This document shows, piece by piece, positions 54,689 through 64,000 of a stretch of DNA of 64,000 nucleotides. This DNA comes from an uncultured Bacteroidales bacterium (lineage in GTDB: Bacteria; Bacteroidota; Bacteroidia; Bacteroidales; P3). Positions within the stretch are counted from its first letter, which is position 1. Each line of letters starts with the position of its first letter. The notes beneath the pieces are model-generated. The model was given only the letters and a program-made list of their open reading frames with translations. It ran no database searches and had not been told where the DNA came from. The stretch is from positions 1-64,000 of the forward strand of contig CALUHO010000001.1 of assembly GCA_944320465.1 (NCBI GenBank), written 5' to 3'. Made by a program: the position numbers and the translations under genes.

Positions 54689-55912
54689 ATGATGAACATA
54701 CCTTTTTCTCCTCCATATATTGACGATGCTGTCGTAAATGAAGTCGTGGATACTTTGCGGTCGGGTTGGATTACTACCGGGCCGAAGACCAAGGCATTGG
54801 AAGATGAAATACAGGCTTTATGCGGGGCGGGAGCTGTGCTTTGTGTCAATTCCTGGACTTCGGGGGCTATTTTGGTGTTGCGGTGGCTTGGCGTGAAGCC
54901 GGGAGATGAAGTGATAGTGCCGGCCTATACTTATTGTGCTACGGCTTTGGCTGTTTTGCATGCAGGGGCAACTCCGGTCATGGTGGATTCCAATGAAGAC
55001 TTCACGATTTCGGTGGAAGCCGTGCGCAAGGCAATTACGCCAAGGACAAAAGCGATTCTTCCAGTGGATATTGCCGGGTTTCCTTGCGATTACGAGGCTA
55101 TTATGCGGTTGGTTCAGGATGCAGGGATTCGTGCGATGTTCCAAGCGGAGTCTCCAGTTCAGGAGAAACTGGGGCGGATTCTGGTTTTGAGCGATGCGGC
55201 GCATTCGTTGGGGGCTTATGCGAAAGAAGGAGTCCTGACCGGTTGCGAGACGGATGTAGTGGTGTTTTCCTTGCATGCGGTCAAGAATGTGACCACGGCC
55301 GAAGGCGGGGCAATCTGTTTGAATCTGCCGGAACCTTTTGATAACGGGGATTTGTATAAGGATCTTCGGCTGCAAAGTTTGAATTGCCAGACTAAGGATG
55401 CTTTTACCAAGACCAAAGCGGGAGGATGGCGTTACGATATTGTGGGTTTCGGAATGAAGGTCAATATGGCCGATGTCAACGCGGCTGTCGGGTTGGCGCA
55501 GATCAGGCAATACGACAAGTTGCTGAAGCGGAGGATTGAGGTTTTCCATGTCTATAACAAAGCCTTTTCTGATTGTGATTGGGTCATTTGTCCGCCTTTC
55601 GAGTCGGAAGGAAAGAGGAGTTCGTGCCATATTTATGCGTTGCGTGTCCGGGGGATTGACGAAGAGCAGCGAGACCGGATGATTGATTACATCAGCCGGC
55701 AGGGTGTGGCGGTCAATGTGCATTTCATCCCGATGCCGATGCTTTCTTTTTTCAAGGGTTTAGGTTATCGGATTGAGGATTACCCGCAAGCATACAGGAA
55801 TTATTGTTGCGAAATCTCGTTGCCGATTTACCCTCAGCTGACGGATGAGCAGGCGGAATACGTGGCACGTGTTGTCAAAGAAGCCTATACCGTCGTGGTG
55901 AAACAAGCTTGA
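54689..55912 (+). CDS. DegT/DnrJ/EryC1/StrS family aminotransferase
   Basis: 407 residues. PLP enzyme that aminates nucleotide-linked keto-sugars. FSPPYIDDAVVNEVVDTLRS, GWITTGPKTKALE, VNSWTSGAILVLR, VIVPAYTYCATALAVLHAG and VVFSLHAVKNVTTAEGGAIC with the Schiff-base lysine K199 all belong to the family. A 25-residue stretch near residues 150-170 (MFQAESPVQEKLGRILVLSD) looks longer than usual. The partner genes point to synthesis of an amino sugar for a surface polysaccharide; the exact sugar is not deducible. Confidence 0.92.
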   Translation: MMNIPFSPPYIDDAVVNEVVDTLRSGWITTGPKTKALEDEIQALCGAGAVLCVNSWTSGAILVLRWLGVKPGDEVIVPAYTYCATALAVLHAGATPVMVDSNEDFTISVEAVRKAITPRTKAILPVDIAGFPCDYEAIMRLVQDAGIRAMFQAESPVQEKLGRILVLSDAAHSLGAYAKEGVLTGCETDVVVFSLHAVKNVTTAEGGAICLNLPEPFDNGDLYKDLRLQSLNCQTKDAFTKTKAGGWRYDIVGFGMKVNMADVNAAVGLAQIRQYDKLLKRRIEVFHVYNKAFSDCDWVICPPFESEGKRSSCHIYALRVRGIDEEQRDRMIDYISRQGVAVNVHFIPMPMLSFFKGLGYRIEDYPQAYRNYCCEISLPIYPQLTDEQAEYVARVVKEAYTVVVKQA

Positions 55913-55919
55913 ATCTGGA

Positions 55920-56507
55920 ATGATACGTTTCTTTGATATTTTTTTCTCCTTGCTGGGTTTGATTGTCCTTTCTCCTTTGCTCTTGGTCCTTTATGTGGCC
56001 ATTCGTTTGGAGAGCAGAGGCGGTGGTTTCTATTGTCAGCAACGGGTAGGAAAGGATGGCCGGGATTTTCGTTTGTACAAGTTCCGTTCCATGCGGGTCG
56101 GTTCGGACAAGAAAGGCTTATTGACGGTAGGCGGGCGGGATCCCCGGGTGACCCGGGTGGGTGCTTTTATCCGCAAGTACAAGTTGGACGAATTGCCGCA
56201 GCTTTTCAATGTCTTGAAAGGGGACATGAGTTTAGTGGGACCTCGTCCGGAAGTCCGTAAATACGTGGATCTTTATACTCCGGAACAAAGAAAGGTTCTG
56301 AGTGTCCGACCCGGGATTACGGACTATGCGTCCATAGAATATATGGATGAGAATACGATTCTGGGACAGGCAGAGGATCCGGACAAGGCTTATGTTGATC
56401 AGATTATGCCGGATAAGATTCGATACAATATGAAATACATCGAACATCGTTCTGTGAAGGAATACTTCAAGGTTGTTTTTCTTACTTTGGTGCATATCAT
56501 TCGTTGA
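55920..56507 (+). CDS. Monotopic sugar-1-phosphate transferase (PglC/WcaJ-type)
   Basis: 195 residues. Transfers the first sugar-phosphate to undecaprenyl phosphate. An N-terminal re-entrant helix ([20 protein letters not shown]) precedes the catalytic core: [58 protein letters not shown] and [15 protein letters not shown]. This is the short form without the N-terminal domain of WcaJ. It begins seven bases after the aminotransferase stop, so tightly co-expressed; it would start the glycan which GT2 extends. Confidence 0.93.
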   Translation: MIRFFDIFFSLLGLIVLSPLLLVLYVAIRLESRGGGFYCQQRVGKDGRDFRLYKFRSMRVGSDKKGLLTVGGRDPRVTRVGAFIRKYKLDELPQLFNVLKGDMSLVGPRPEVRKYVDLYTPEQRKVLSVRPGITDYASIEYMDENTILGQAEDPDKAYVDQIMPDKIRYNMKYIEHRSVKEYFKVVFLTLVHIIR

Positions 56508-56557
56508 ATTGTTGATTGTATTCAGGGAAAAAGGCGGGAGGTTTGCGTTAAGCTGAG

Positions 56558-56565
56558 TATCTTTG
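56558..56565 (+). promoter_or_regulatory. -7 box (TATCTTTG) of dnaE
   Basis: TATCTTTG matches the consensus and lies 84 bases before the start codon. A TTTG at 56542 is too close for a normal -33 box. Confidence 0.5.
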
Positions 56566-56648
56566 CAAATGTGTGATGGTTGGTATTTGCGGCTTCTGTA
56601 GCATACCTTTCCTTGCATGTCAGCATTGTTTCAAATCTTGTGTGTGAT

Positions 56649-59600
56649 ATGCCTTATTTTGCTCATTTACATCTCCATACATTGTATTCGGTCTTGGACG
56701 GTGCTTCCAAGATTCCGGCTTTGATGCAAAAAGCCGCCGAGTTTGGCATGGATGCGGTGGCCATTACCGACCATGGCAATATGTACGGGGTGATGGAATT
56801 CGTGGAAGCGGCGGCCAAGGCGGGTATCAAGCCGATTGTAGGGTGCGAGGTCTATGTGGCCCCCAAGAGCCGGTTCGAGAAAACGGGTCGGGAGGAACGC
56901 AGCAGCTATCACTTGATTCTGCTGGCCAAGAACCTGCAAGGTTACCATAATCTTGTCAAGCTATGCTCATTCAGCCAACGCAAGGAGGCGTTTTACTACA
57001 GGCCCCGTATTGATCATTCGCTTCTGGAGCAATACCATGAAGGAATCATCGCCTGCTCGGCTTGCTTGGCGGGCGAGATTCCGCAAAGCATCCTGTCCGG
57101 TCAGGAGGAACAGTTGAAAGAGAATATAGAGTTCTACCATAATCTTTTCGGGGAGGACTATTATTTCGAGGTGCAGAGCCACGGGCATCCAGAGCAGTCG
57201 CTGGTCAACGAGCGCATCGAGCAGCTTTCAAAGCAATACGGCATCAAGTGCGTGGCCACGAACGACGTGCATTTTGTGGAGGCTGACGATTACCAGGCGC
57301 ACCGTATCCTGATTTGCCTCAACACGGGCAAGAAGCTCAACGAGGAGACCAAGATGCTCTATACGGGTCAGGAGTACTTCAAGAGCGGGGATGAGATGGC
57401 AGCCTTGTTCCCGGATCATCCGGAATACCTGGAAAACACCCGGGAAATCGTGGACAAGGTGGAGACTTACAAGCTGACGCATGATATCCTGCTGCCAAAG
57501 TTCACTTTGCCGGAGCCTTTCACTTCGGACATGGATTATCTGCGCCACATTACCTACGAGGGGGCGAAGAAACGGTACGGGGAGAACTACGAGGAGAACC
57601 AGCCGGTCAAGGAGCGTATCGACTTCGAGCTGGCTACCATTGAAAGGATGGGTTTTCCGGGGTACTTTTTGATTGTGTGGGACTTTATCCGGGCGGCACG
57701 CGAAATGGGTGTCTTGGTGGGGCCGGGGCGTGGTTCGGCGGCTGGTTCGGCCATTGCCTATTGCATCGGGATCACGAACGTGGATCCTGTCAAGTACGAC
57801 TTGTTGTTCGAGCGTTTCCTGAACCCGGGGCGTATCTCGATGCCGGATATCGATGTGGACTTCGATGACGTGGGCCGGGAACGGGTTATCAAATACGTGG
57901 TGGGCAAATATGGGGCCGAAAGGGTTTCGCAGATTATCACCTATGGCACAATGGCGGCCAAGTCGGCCATTAAGGATGTGGCAAGGGTGCTGGATTTGCC
58001 TTTGCCGGAATCCAAGCGTCTGGCGGATCTGGTGCCGGAAACGCCGGGCATGACTTTGCCTAAGGCGTTCAAGGAAGTACCCCAGCTCAAGGACGAGATG
58101 GAAGCCAATCCTAATGAATTGGTCCGTAAAACGTTGAAATATGCCTGCCAGCTGGAAGGCTGCATCCGGAGCGTGGGGACCCATGCCTGCGGGATGATTA
58201 TCGCGCCGGAAGATTTGGTGGAATACGTGCCCACAGGAACGGCCAAGGATTCGGAAATGCCGGTGACCCAGTACGAAGGCAAGTACGTGGAGTCGGTGGG
58301 CTTGTTGAAGATGGACTTCCTGGGTCTGAAGACCCTGACGATTATCAAGGGAGCCTTGGACAATATCGAACGGCGGCACGGCATCCGGATCGACATTGAT
58401 CATATTCCGTTGGATGACCATGAGACCTACGAGTTGTTCGGCCGGGGCGATACCAACGGCATCTTCCAGTTTGAATCGGAAGGGATGAAGAAGTACTTGC
58501 GGGAACTGAAGCCGAACCGCCTGGAGGACATCATCGCGATGAACGCCTTGTACCGTCCCGGACCTATGGAATATATCCCGCAGTTCATCAACCGCAAGTT
58601 CGGCCGGGAAAAGATTGAATACGATTTGCCGGATATGGAGGAGTTCCTCAAGGATACCTATGGGGTGACGGTCTATCAGGAGCAGGTGATGTTGCTTTCG
58701 CAGAAACTGGCCGATTTCAGCAAGTCGGATGCCGATACCTTGCGAAAGGCAATGGGGAAGAAGAAGAAGGATGTGCTGGACAAGATGAAGACGGGTTTCA
58801 TGGAGGGTTGCGCCAAGCATGGCTACGATGCCAAGGTCTGCGAGAAGATTTGGACGGATTGGGAAGCTTTCGCGTCCTATGCGTTCAATAAGTCGCATGC
58901 TACCTGTTATGCATGGGTCGCTTATCAGACGGCCTATCTCAAGGCGCATTACCCGGCCGAATTCATGGCTTCGGTCTTGACTAACAACTTGAACGACATC
59001 AGCAAGATTTCGTTCTACATGGATGAGTGCAAACGGATGAAGATTAGCTTGCTGGGACCGGATGTGAACGAAAGCATGCCTTCTTTCACGGTGAACAAGG
59101 CGGGAGCCGTCCGTTTCGGCTTGAGCGGTATCAAGAATGTGGGGGCGGCAGTGGTGGACTTGCTGGTGGAGGAACGGGAGAAGAACGGTGTGTACAAGGA
59201 TATTGTGGATTTTGTGCGCCGTTCGAACTTGAAAGGAATGAACCGGCGATGCATGGAGTCTTTGGCCAAGGCGGGGGCGTTCGACAGCTTGGGCAATGTC
59301 CCGCGTTCGCTGTTCTTTTACCAGAAACCTGGCGAGAACCAGACGTTCACCGAGAAGCTGCTGCATTACGCGGCCCAGTACCAAAGCAATCAGAATTCCT
59401 CGCAGACGGATTTGTTCGGGGAGGTGCAGTCATCCACGGTGGCGGAGATAGATATGCCGGAAGTGGAGCCGTGGTCGAAGGTGGAGCAGCTTTCCAACGA
59501 GAAAGAGGTGGTGGGGTTCTTTATTTCCGGACACCCCTTGGAAACTTATAAGTTGGAATTGAGTCAGTTTGCCACGACTAATATCGCAGCTATCAAGGCA

Positions 59601-60149
59601 CAATGGGCTTCGTTGCGGGGAAGGAAACTCAATTTCGGAGCTATCATCACTTCGGCGGCGCATCTGATAACCAAGACAGGCAATGGGTACGGGCGTATCA
59701 CGATCGAGGATTACGATGAGTCGATGGAACTGGCCTTGTTTGGAGAGGATTACTTGAGATTCAAGCATATGCTCAACATGGGCGAGTTCGTTTATATCTA
59801 TTCGGAAATCCGGCCCAGATGGAACCGGGAGGGCGGCGAGTTGGAATTGAAGGTGACAAACATGATTCCTTTGTCCGAACTGATGGATAAGAATACGCGG
59901 CAGGTGGAGATGGTGTTGGACTTGCAGGATATTTCGGCTGATTTCACGCGGCAGATGCATGATTTATGCAGCAAGTACGCGATTCCCAAAAAAGTGGCAG
60001 CAGCAGGAGGGGCATCGGTCAATTTCCATGTTGTGGATAGGCGTAGCTCGTTGACTTTGAATATGCCGATGCGCATTAAGGTCAAAGCTTCGGAGTTTGT
60101 GCCGGCATTGCAGGAATCGGAAATGCGGTTGGACATCAGGCTGAAGTGA
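56649..60149 (+). CDS. dnaE: DNA polymerase III alpha subunit
   Basis: 1166 residues; the replicative polymerase catalytic subunit. PHP domain at the N-terminus (HLHTLYS, AITDHGNMYG). The polymerase active site has D400 and D402 in PDIDVDFDD and D556 in LKMDFLGLKTLTII, matching the classical triad. Further blocks are VGPGRGSAAGSAIAYCIG, GTHACGMIIAPEDLVEYVP, YRPGPMEYIPQFINRKFG, a helix-hairpin-helix region, and a C-terminal OB-fold (about 990-1070). ATG at 56649 (MPYFAHLHLHTLYS) is used; an in-frame ATG 69 bases upstream adds a non-family leader. Monocistronic. Confidence 0.97.
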   Translation: MPYFAHLHLHTLYSVLDGASKIPALMQKAAEFGMDAVAITDHGNMYGVMEFVEAAAKAGIKPIVGCEVYVAPKSRFEKTGREERSSYHLILLAKNLQGYHNLVKLCSFSQRKEAFYYRPRIDHSLLEQYHEGIIACSACLAGEIPQSILSGQEEQLKENIEFYHNLFGEDYYFEVQSHGHPEQSLVNERIEQLSKQYGIKCVATNDVHFVEADDYQAHRILICLNTGKKLNEETKMLYTGQEYFKSGDEMAALFPDHPEYLENTREIVDKVETYKLTHDILLPKFTLPEPFTSDMDYLRHITYEGAKKRYGENYEENQPVKERIDFELATIERMGFPGYFLIVWDFIRAAREMGVLVGPGRGSAAGSAIAYCIGITNVDPVKYDLLFERFLNPGRISMPDIDVDFDDVGRERVIKYVVGKYGAERVSQIITYGTMAAKSAIKDVARVLDLPLPESKRLADLVPETPGMTLPKAFKEVPQLKDEMEANPNELVRKTLKYACQLEGCIRSVGTHACGMIIAPEDLVEYVPTGTAKDSEMPVTQYEGKYVESVGLLKMDFLGLKTLTIIKGALDNIERRHGIRIDIDHIPLDDHETYELFGRGDTNGIFQFESEGMKKYLRELKPNRLEDIIAMNALYRPGPMEYIPQFINRKFGREKIEYDLPDMEEFLKDTYGVTVYQEQVMLLSQKLADFSKSDADTLRKAMGKKKKDVLDKMKTGFMEGCAKHGYDAKVCEKIWTDWEAFASYAFNKSHATCYAWVAYQTAYLKAHYPAEFMASVLTNNLNDISKISFYMDECKRMKISLLGPDVNESMPSFTVNKAGAVRFGLSGIKNVGAAVVDLLVEEREKNGVYKDIVDFVRRSNLKGMNRRCMESLAKAGAFDSLGNVPRSLFFYQKPGENQTFTEKLLHYAAQYQSNQNSSQTDLFGEVQSSTVAEIDMPEVEPWSKVEQLSNEKEVVGFFISGHPLETYKLELSQFATTNIAAIKAQWASLRGRKLNFGAIITSAAHLITKTGNGYGRITIEDYDESMELALFGEDYLRFKHMLNMGEFVYIYSEIRPRWNREGGELELKVTNMIPLSELMDKNTRQVEMVLDLQDISADFTRQMHDLCSKYAIPKKVAAAGGASVNFHVVDRRSSLTLNMPMRIKVKASEFVPALQESEMRLDIRLK

Positions 60150-60286
60150 GCCGGTTTTGCAAGGTTTGTAATTTTAATGTAACTTCGCTTTTTGGAATCT
60201 AACGGGAATCTTTGCCGGGCAGAAGTTTTCGGACTTGGAATCCGGCAGACTTTCCTGAAATGTATAACCATTAAAATATCAATAAA

Positions 60287-60604
60287 ATGGCAACAACATT
60301 CACCGATGTGAACTTTGAAGAAACAGCAATCAAGGCTGCAACTCCGGTCATGGTAGATTTTGGGGCTGCATGGTGCGGTCCTTGCAATGCGATTGCTCCT
60401 ATTGTGGACAAGCTGGCTGATGAATATCAGGGCAAGGTCCTGATTGGCAAGGTTGATGTGGACGCTTGTCCTGAAATCAGCAAAAGGTACAAAGTCCGCA
60501 ATATTCCTACGATTCTGTTCATGAAGAACGGGGAAGTGGTTGACAAGCATGTAGGCAGCATCAGCGAAGGCGATTTGAGGAAGAAGCTTGAAGCATTGCT
60601 GTAG
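60287..60604 (+). CDS. trxA: Thioredoxin
   Basis: 105 residues; cytosolic disulfide reductase. Active site WCGPC with C30 and C33, buried D24, cis-proline loop RNIPTILFMKNGE. No signal peptide. A near-consensus AATCTTTG at about 60207 may be its promoter. A likely single-gene unit between dnaE and the DUF58 gene. Confidence 0.96.
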   Translation: MATTFTDVNFEETAIKAATPVMVDFGAAWCGPCNAIAPIVDKLADEYQGKVLIGKVDVDACPEISKRYKVRNIPTILFMKNGEVVDKHVGSISEGDLRKKLEALL

Positions 60605-60696
60605 GCTTTTCTGGCAGGTCGGCTGTAATTCCGGTTTTGAAGTCTGCGATGCGGAAGAGGAAGCGGCTGTATGTCTCTGCCGTTTAGTTAACATTT

Positions 60697-61641
60697 ATGT
60701 CTGAAGATTTTTACAGGCAGGTTACCGAGCCCTTCGCCTCTTTGGAGTTTTTGGCAACCCAGGTGGTGGAGGGCTTTATTACAGGGTTGCACAGGAGTCC
60801 GTTTCATGGATTCTCGGTGGAGTTTGCCGAGCATCGGCAGTATAATCAAGGCGAGTCTGTCCGTTATGTGGATTGGAAGTTGTATGGGAGGACAGACCGT
60901 TTGTATGTCAAGAAGTTTCAGGAGGAGACAAATCTACGGAGCCATATTCTGATTGACACGTCTTCTTCTATGTATTTTCCTGTATTGGACAGGTTTGATT
61001 TGTCGCATCCGGACAAGCTGGGATTTTCGGTGTGTTCGGCAGCGGTTCTGGCTAATCTTTTGATTCGGCAGCGGGATGCGGTCGGCTTGAATTTCTTTTC
61101 GGAGCAGAGCCGCTTTCAAACGGAAGTGAAATCGAATTCTTCGCATTTGAAATATTTGATGTCGGAGCTTGAAAAACGTTTGATACGGGAGAAAGGGCGA
61201 CCAGCCGTACAACAGGGTTCCGGTATTGTGGAGACTTTGCATCTGGCGGCAGAACAGATTCATAAGCGTTCGTTGATTATCTTGTTCAGTGACATGTTTG
61301 ACGGGGAATACGAGATGGACGCACTCTTGGGGGCTTTGCAGCATCTCAAATACAGGAACAACGAGGTGATACTGTTTCATGTGACAGAAAAGAACCGGGA
61401 GGAGGATTTTGTGTTTCCGGGGAAGCATTACTGTCTGGTGGATCTGGAGAGCGGCAAGGAAATAAAATTGGACCCAAGTCAGTATAGGGAGGCGTATGTG
61501 GAACGCTATAGGGCTTATATGTCCATGTTGAAAGATTGTTGCGAGCGATACCGGATTGATTTTGTAGAGACGGACATCGCTCAAGGTTTTGTGCCTGTTT
61601 TGCAGGCTTACCTTGCAAAGCGTGAAAGGATATTTAAATAA
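60697..61641 (+). CDS. DUF58 domain protein
   Basis: 314 residues, no membrane segment. The family motif is present as HRQYNQGESVRYVDWKLYGR with a following DRLYVKKFQEE, then a von Willebrand A-like region starting ILIDTSSSMYF, a MIDAS-type DxSxS. DUF58 proteins usually sit next to MoxR AAA ATPases and VWA proteins; none is here, so this copy is isolated. Possibly takes part in a MoxR-linked chaperone or envelope stress system encoded elsewhere. ATG at 60697. Confidence 0.9.
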   Translation: MSEDFYRQVTEPFASLEFLATQVVEGFITGLHRSPFHGFSVEFAEHRQYNQGESVRYVDWKLYGRTDRLYVKKFQEETNLRSHILIDTSSSMYFPVLDRFDLSHPDKLGFSVCSAAVLANLLIRQRDAVGLNFFSEQSRFQTEVKSNSSHLKYLMSELEKRLIREKGRPAVQQGSGIVETLHLAAEQIHKRSLIILFSDMFDGEYEMDALLGALQHLKYRNNEVILFHVTEKNREEDFVFPGKHYCLVDLESGKEIKLDPSQYREAYVERYRAYMSMLKDCCERYRIDFVETDIAQGFVPVLQAYLAKRERIFK

Positions 61642-61646
61642 ATTAG

Positions 61647-61654
61647 TATATTTG
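61647..61654 (+). promoter_or_regulatory. -7 box (TATATTTG) of the OmpA/TPR lipoprotein gene
   Basis: TATATTTG fits TAnnTTTG, five bases after the DUF58 stop. The leader is about 90 bases. Confidence 0.55.
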
Positions 61655-61751
61655 CGTGCATTTTTAGGCATTGCAATAAAATTTTCTGCTTCTCTTGCTT
61701 CTACAAGAGGGTTTTGAATGAAATAAAGGATAAATCAAAAACAGAATAACA

Positions 61752-63569
61752 ATGAAGAAATCACAGTTAATCGGTGTTTCTTTGGTTCTCGGGTTGGGGG
61801 TTGTTTTCTCCTCTTGCGAGAGTCTTAAGAAGATGGCAAAAAATCATGCCCAAGTACAGTATCAAGTAAACCCTAGCCCGCTTGAAATGCATGGGGACAA
61901 GGTGAAGGTTGACATCAGCGGAACTGTTCCTCCCAAGTATTTCTGGAATAAAGCCATTGTCGTATTCCAGCCCACTCTGGTGTACGAAGGCGGCCAGCAG
62001 GATTTGAAACCTATCATCTTGCGTGGTGCCAAGACTGTGGGCGAAGGTACGATGATTGACAACAAGGCTGGTGGTTCGTTCAGTTATTCGGATGAGGTGG
62101 CGTATGTTCCTGCCATGGCTCAGAGCCGTTTGGTCATCAATCCGGTAGGTTATCCTGAAGCAAAGGCGGAAGGCATGGAAGTGACCAACGCTGCCCAAGC
62201 TTCGGAAGTGGCCAGGAATCTTGGTCTGGGTGAACGTACCATTGCCGAGGGCATGATGGTGACCTCTTCCCGTATCGATCAGGAAAGCTCCAAGATGGCA
62301 GTCGTTCCTCACAAATACGAAAAGGAAACGGTTATCCCTCACACTGCGTATATTTATTATTTAGTGGATACCTACAACTTGAACTGGCGTCTTGAATTGA
62401 ACAAGACTCCGGAAGCCAAGGCTGGTATCCGTGTTCTGGATAGCTTGTTCGGCACGGGAATGGCTATGAAATCGGTGGATATCAAGGCTTGGGCATCGCC
62501 CGAAGGGGAAGAAGCCCGCAACCAGAACTTGTCCGACAACCGTGCCAAGACGGCCGTGAAGTATTTCAACTCGGCTTATAGCAAGGCTGTGAACAAGCTG
62601 GCCCGTCAGATGAAGGTGAAGGCTTCTACTATCAAACAGGATATCGAACCGACCGTTGAATCGATGGGTGAGGATTGGGACAAGTTCATTGCCGACTTGC
62701 GTGCTTCGGACATTGCCGAAAAGAACACAATCATCAATGTGATATCTTCGCATACCGACCGTGAGGCTCGTGAACAGGAAATCCGCAATATGACGGTTAT
62801 CTACAAGGAAATCGAAGACGAAATCCTTCCTCCGCTGCGCCGTGCCCAGATTACGGTGAACTTCCTCGAACCCAAGAAGACCGATGAAGAAATCGCTCGT
62901 CTGTCGTTGGTGGCTCCTGATTCCTTGAAGTTGGAAGAACTGCTGTACGCTGCTACTTTGACGGAAGACAAGGACAACCAGCTGAAGATTTTCATGTCGG
63001 CTACCGAAGTTTATCCTGAAGATTTCCGTGGTTTCACCAATGCGGCCGCTCTGCTGTATGCAAAACAACAGTACGACCAGGCTCAACAGTTGCTCGAAAC
63101 GGCCAACGGCCTGCAGCCGAACAACGGTGCTGTATTGAACAACTTGGGTGCTATCGCCCTGGCTAAGGGTGATTTTGAAAACGCTCGCGCTCATTTTGAA
63201 AACGCTTTGAAGGCCGGTAGCCCGGAAGCCGCTTTCAACATGGGATTGATGAACATCAAGGATGGTGAATATGCTAAGGCTGTCAGTGCTCTGGGTTCTG
63301 AAAAATGCATCTATAACCTGGCATTGGCTCAATTGCTGAACGGCCAGGTTGACCAGGCCAAGAATACCTTGAACTGCATGCAGACCAAGACTCCGGATGC
63401 TTATTATCTGTTGGCTGTATGCGCTGCCCGTCAGGATGCCAAGGCTGATGTAATCAGCAACCTGAAGCAGGCTATCCAAGGCAAGGCTTCGTTGAAGGCT
63501 CAGGCTCAGGGCGATATCGAATTCCTCGATTTGCGCGAAGATGCCGACTTCCAGGCTTTGGTAAAATAA
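61752..63569 (+). CDS. Lipoprotein with OmpA-like and TPR regions
   Basis: 605 residues. Signal peptide ending in VFSSC, with the lipid-acceptor Cys22. An N-terminal beta domain (about 40-210) is followed by an OmpA-like peptidoglycan-binding segment (DIKAWASPEGEEARNQNLSD, then NRAKTAVKYF, about 235-270). The C-terminal 180 residues contain tetratricopeptide repeats (GFTNAAALLYAKQQYDQAQQ, VLNNLGAIALAKGDFENARA, YNLALAQLLNGQVDQAKNTL). The DNA uses frequent codons, suggesting high expression. It resembles abundant envelope proteins of Bacteroidota in which OmpA-like and TPR parts tie the outer membrane to cell wall; the exact orthologue is not named here. Confidence 0.82.
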   Translation: MKKSQLIGVSLVLGLGVVFSSCESLKKMAKNHAQVQYQVNPSPLEMHGDKVKVDISGTVPPKYFWNKAIVVFQPTLVYEGGQQDLKPIILRGAKTVGEGTMIDNKAGGSFSYSDEVAYVPAMAQSRLVINPVGYPEAKAEGMEVTNAAQASEVARNLGLGERTIAEGMMVTSSRIDQESSKMAVVPHKYEKETVIPHTAYIYYLVDTYNLNWRLELNKTPEAKAGIRVLDSLFGTGMAMKSVDIKAWASPEGEEARNQNLSDNRAKTAVKYFNSAYSKAVNKLARQMKVKASTIKQDIEPTVESMGEDWDKFIADLRASDIAEKNTIINVISSHTDREAREQEIRNMTVIYKEIEDEILPPLRRAQITVNFLEPKKTDEEIARLSLVAPDSLKLEELLYAATLTEDKDNQLKIFMSATEVYPEDFRGFTNAAALLYAKQQYDQAQQLLETANGLQPNNGAVLNNLGAIALAKGDFENARAHFENALKAGSPEAAFNMGLMNIKDGEYAKAVSALGSEKCIYNLALAQLLNGQVDQAKNTLNCMQTKTPDAYYLLAVCAARQDAKADVISNLKQAIQGKASLKAQAQGDIEFLDLREDADFQALVK

Positions 63570-63646
63570 AATCAGAAGGCCGGATGTCTTTGATTGATTC
63601 GGCTGCTGTGAAAGAGGGCAATTCGGAAAAGCCCCGGTATTAAAAA

Positions 63647-63680
63647 GCGACCCTGTTGGAATGTATTCTGACAGGGTCGC
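63647..63680. terminator. Bidirectional terminator hairpin
   Basis: GCGACCCTGT (63647-63656) pairs perfectly with ACAGGGTCGC (63671-63680) around 14 bases. Preceded by AAAAA and followed by TTTG. It separates the lipoprotein gene from the converging antitoxin-like gene. Confidence 0.85.
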
Positions 63681-63699
63681 TTTGTACAAGGGGGCGGAT

Positions 63700-63930
63700 T
63701 CAATCTTGGGAGGCGGGTTCGGCAAGGATTTCCTCTATGCTTTTTGAAATGCCGGCTTTGCATTCGGGAATGCTGTCTCCTGCGCCCCGGAGGCCATCTA
63801 CATTTGCTGCATACGCTCCGCAGTGGTTCTTGCTGGCTTCAACAGTGATGATGAGTTTTCTTTTTCCATTCGATTGTTTTTGAAGGATTGTACGCCTTTC
63901 CGTTTTGTTTTTCGCATAGTTTGAATACAC
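63700..63930 (-). CDS. HicB-like antitoxin, short and possibly broken
   Basis: 76 residues. KRKLIITVEASKNHCGAYAA and NVDGLRGAGDSIPECKAGIS match the N-terminal fold of HicB antitoxins (partly degraded RNase H-like fold), which neutralise HicA mRNA interferases. Usual HicB proteins go on for 60 or more residues with a DNA-binding domain; here the frame stops after SIEEILAEPASQD. A better start, MEK, at the complement of 63867-63869 would be in frame only if the five-A run (63861-63865, as T on the plus strand) had six A. No HicA toxin is identifiable in the remaining 70 bases. So this is either a shortened antitoxin or a relic. Confidence 0.5.
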   Translation of the reverse strand: MYSNYAKNKTERRTILQKQSNGKRKLIITVEASKNHCGAYAANVDGLRGAGDSIPECKAGISKSIEEILAEPASQD

Positions 63931-64000
63931 GTTCTATGCTACGTTGCAGACTTTGGTTGTCTCTTTTACTGCAGTGGTAAGGCACTGGGCCTATGCTCTT

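Noticed and set aside
63962..63996. tRNA-like D-arm sequence CAGTGGTAAGGCACTGG near the right edge
   Set aside because: No acceptor stem, anticodon arm or T-arm can be paired with it in the bases available.

Overview
The window looks like a chromosomal segment of a Bacteroidota (Bacteroidales-like) bacterium of balanced base composition. The evidence is internal: -7 elements of the Bacteroidota form TAnnTTTG precede many genes, Shine-Dalgarno sequences are nearly absent, several secreted proteins end in a type IX secretion (T9SS) type A C-terminal domain with a PNP core, and lineage-typical genes are present (gldA, DUF4271 beside hemD, an Hc1-like histone, DUF4301, Omp28 paralogs).

Region 1 (1-8.1 kb) is accessory. 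It opens with the right end of a 197-bp palindromic element, then a 5' fragment of a DNA phosphorothioation gene (dndC), a minus-strand pair (Wzx-like flippase and a TPR/LuxR-type regulator with a likely one-base slip in a poly-T tract at its signal peptide), an 81-bp tandem repeat that multiplies a promoter motif, a DUF4301 protein, a beheaded AAA ATPase pseudogene, and an M20 dipeptidase.

Region 2 (8.1-37.3 kb) is a surface/secretion island. It holds one outer-membrane barrel protein and eight exported proteins: six very large or mid-size multidomain proteins on the plus strand, and two tandem Omp28 paralogs on the minus strand. Six of the eight carry a canonical PNP-type sorting domain. 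Two have divergent C-termini. Three carry a thioredoxin-like Omp28 domain with CxxC. Seven of the eight share an AACCA(A)-type leader just before the start codon, which suggests common expression. Two copies of the 197-bp element lie in this island.

Region 3 (37.7-52.5 kb) is housekeeping: a POT peptide transporter, maf, an S41 protease coupled to a guanine-deaminase-like gene, gldA, DUF4271-hemD-rnpA-yidD, then the translation cluster rplM-rpsI-rpsB-tsf, a YitT protein, pyrH and frr. Its intergenic gaps carry palindromic dispersed repeats, including one between rpsB and tsf.

Region 4 (52.6-64 kb) has the fourth 197-bp element, an Hc1-like gene, a 41-bp TC microsatellite, a three-gene surface-glycan set (GT2, DegT aminotransferase, monotopic sugar transferase), dnaE, trxA, a DUF58 protein, an OmpA-like/TPR lipoprotein and a HicB-like antitoxin remnant at the edge.

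No rRNA, tRNA, CRISPR array or transposase was seen. The items I would check first are the 197-bp element family (four copies, all in one orientation, no transposase in view), the co-leadered T9SS/Omp28 island, and the homopolymer slips.
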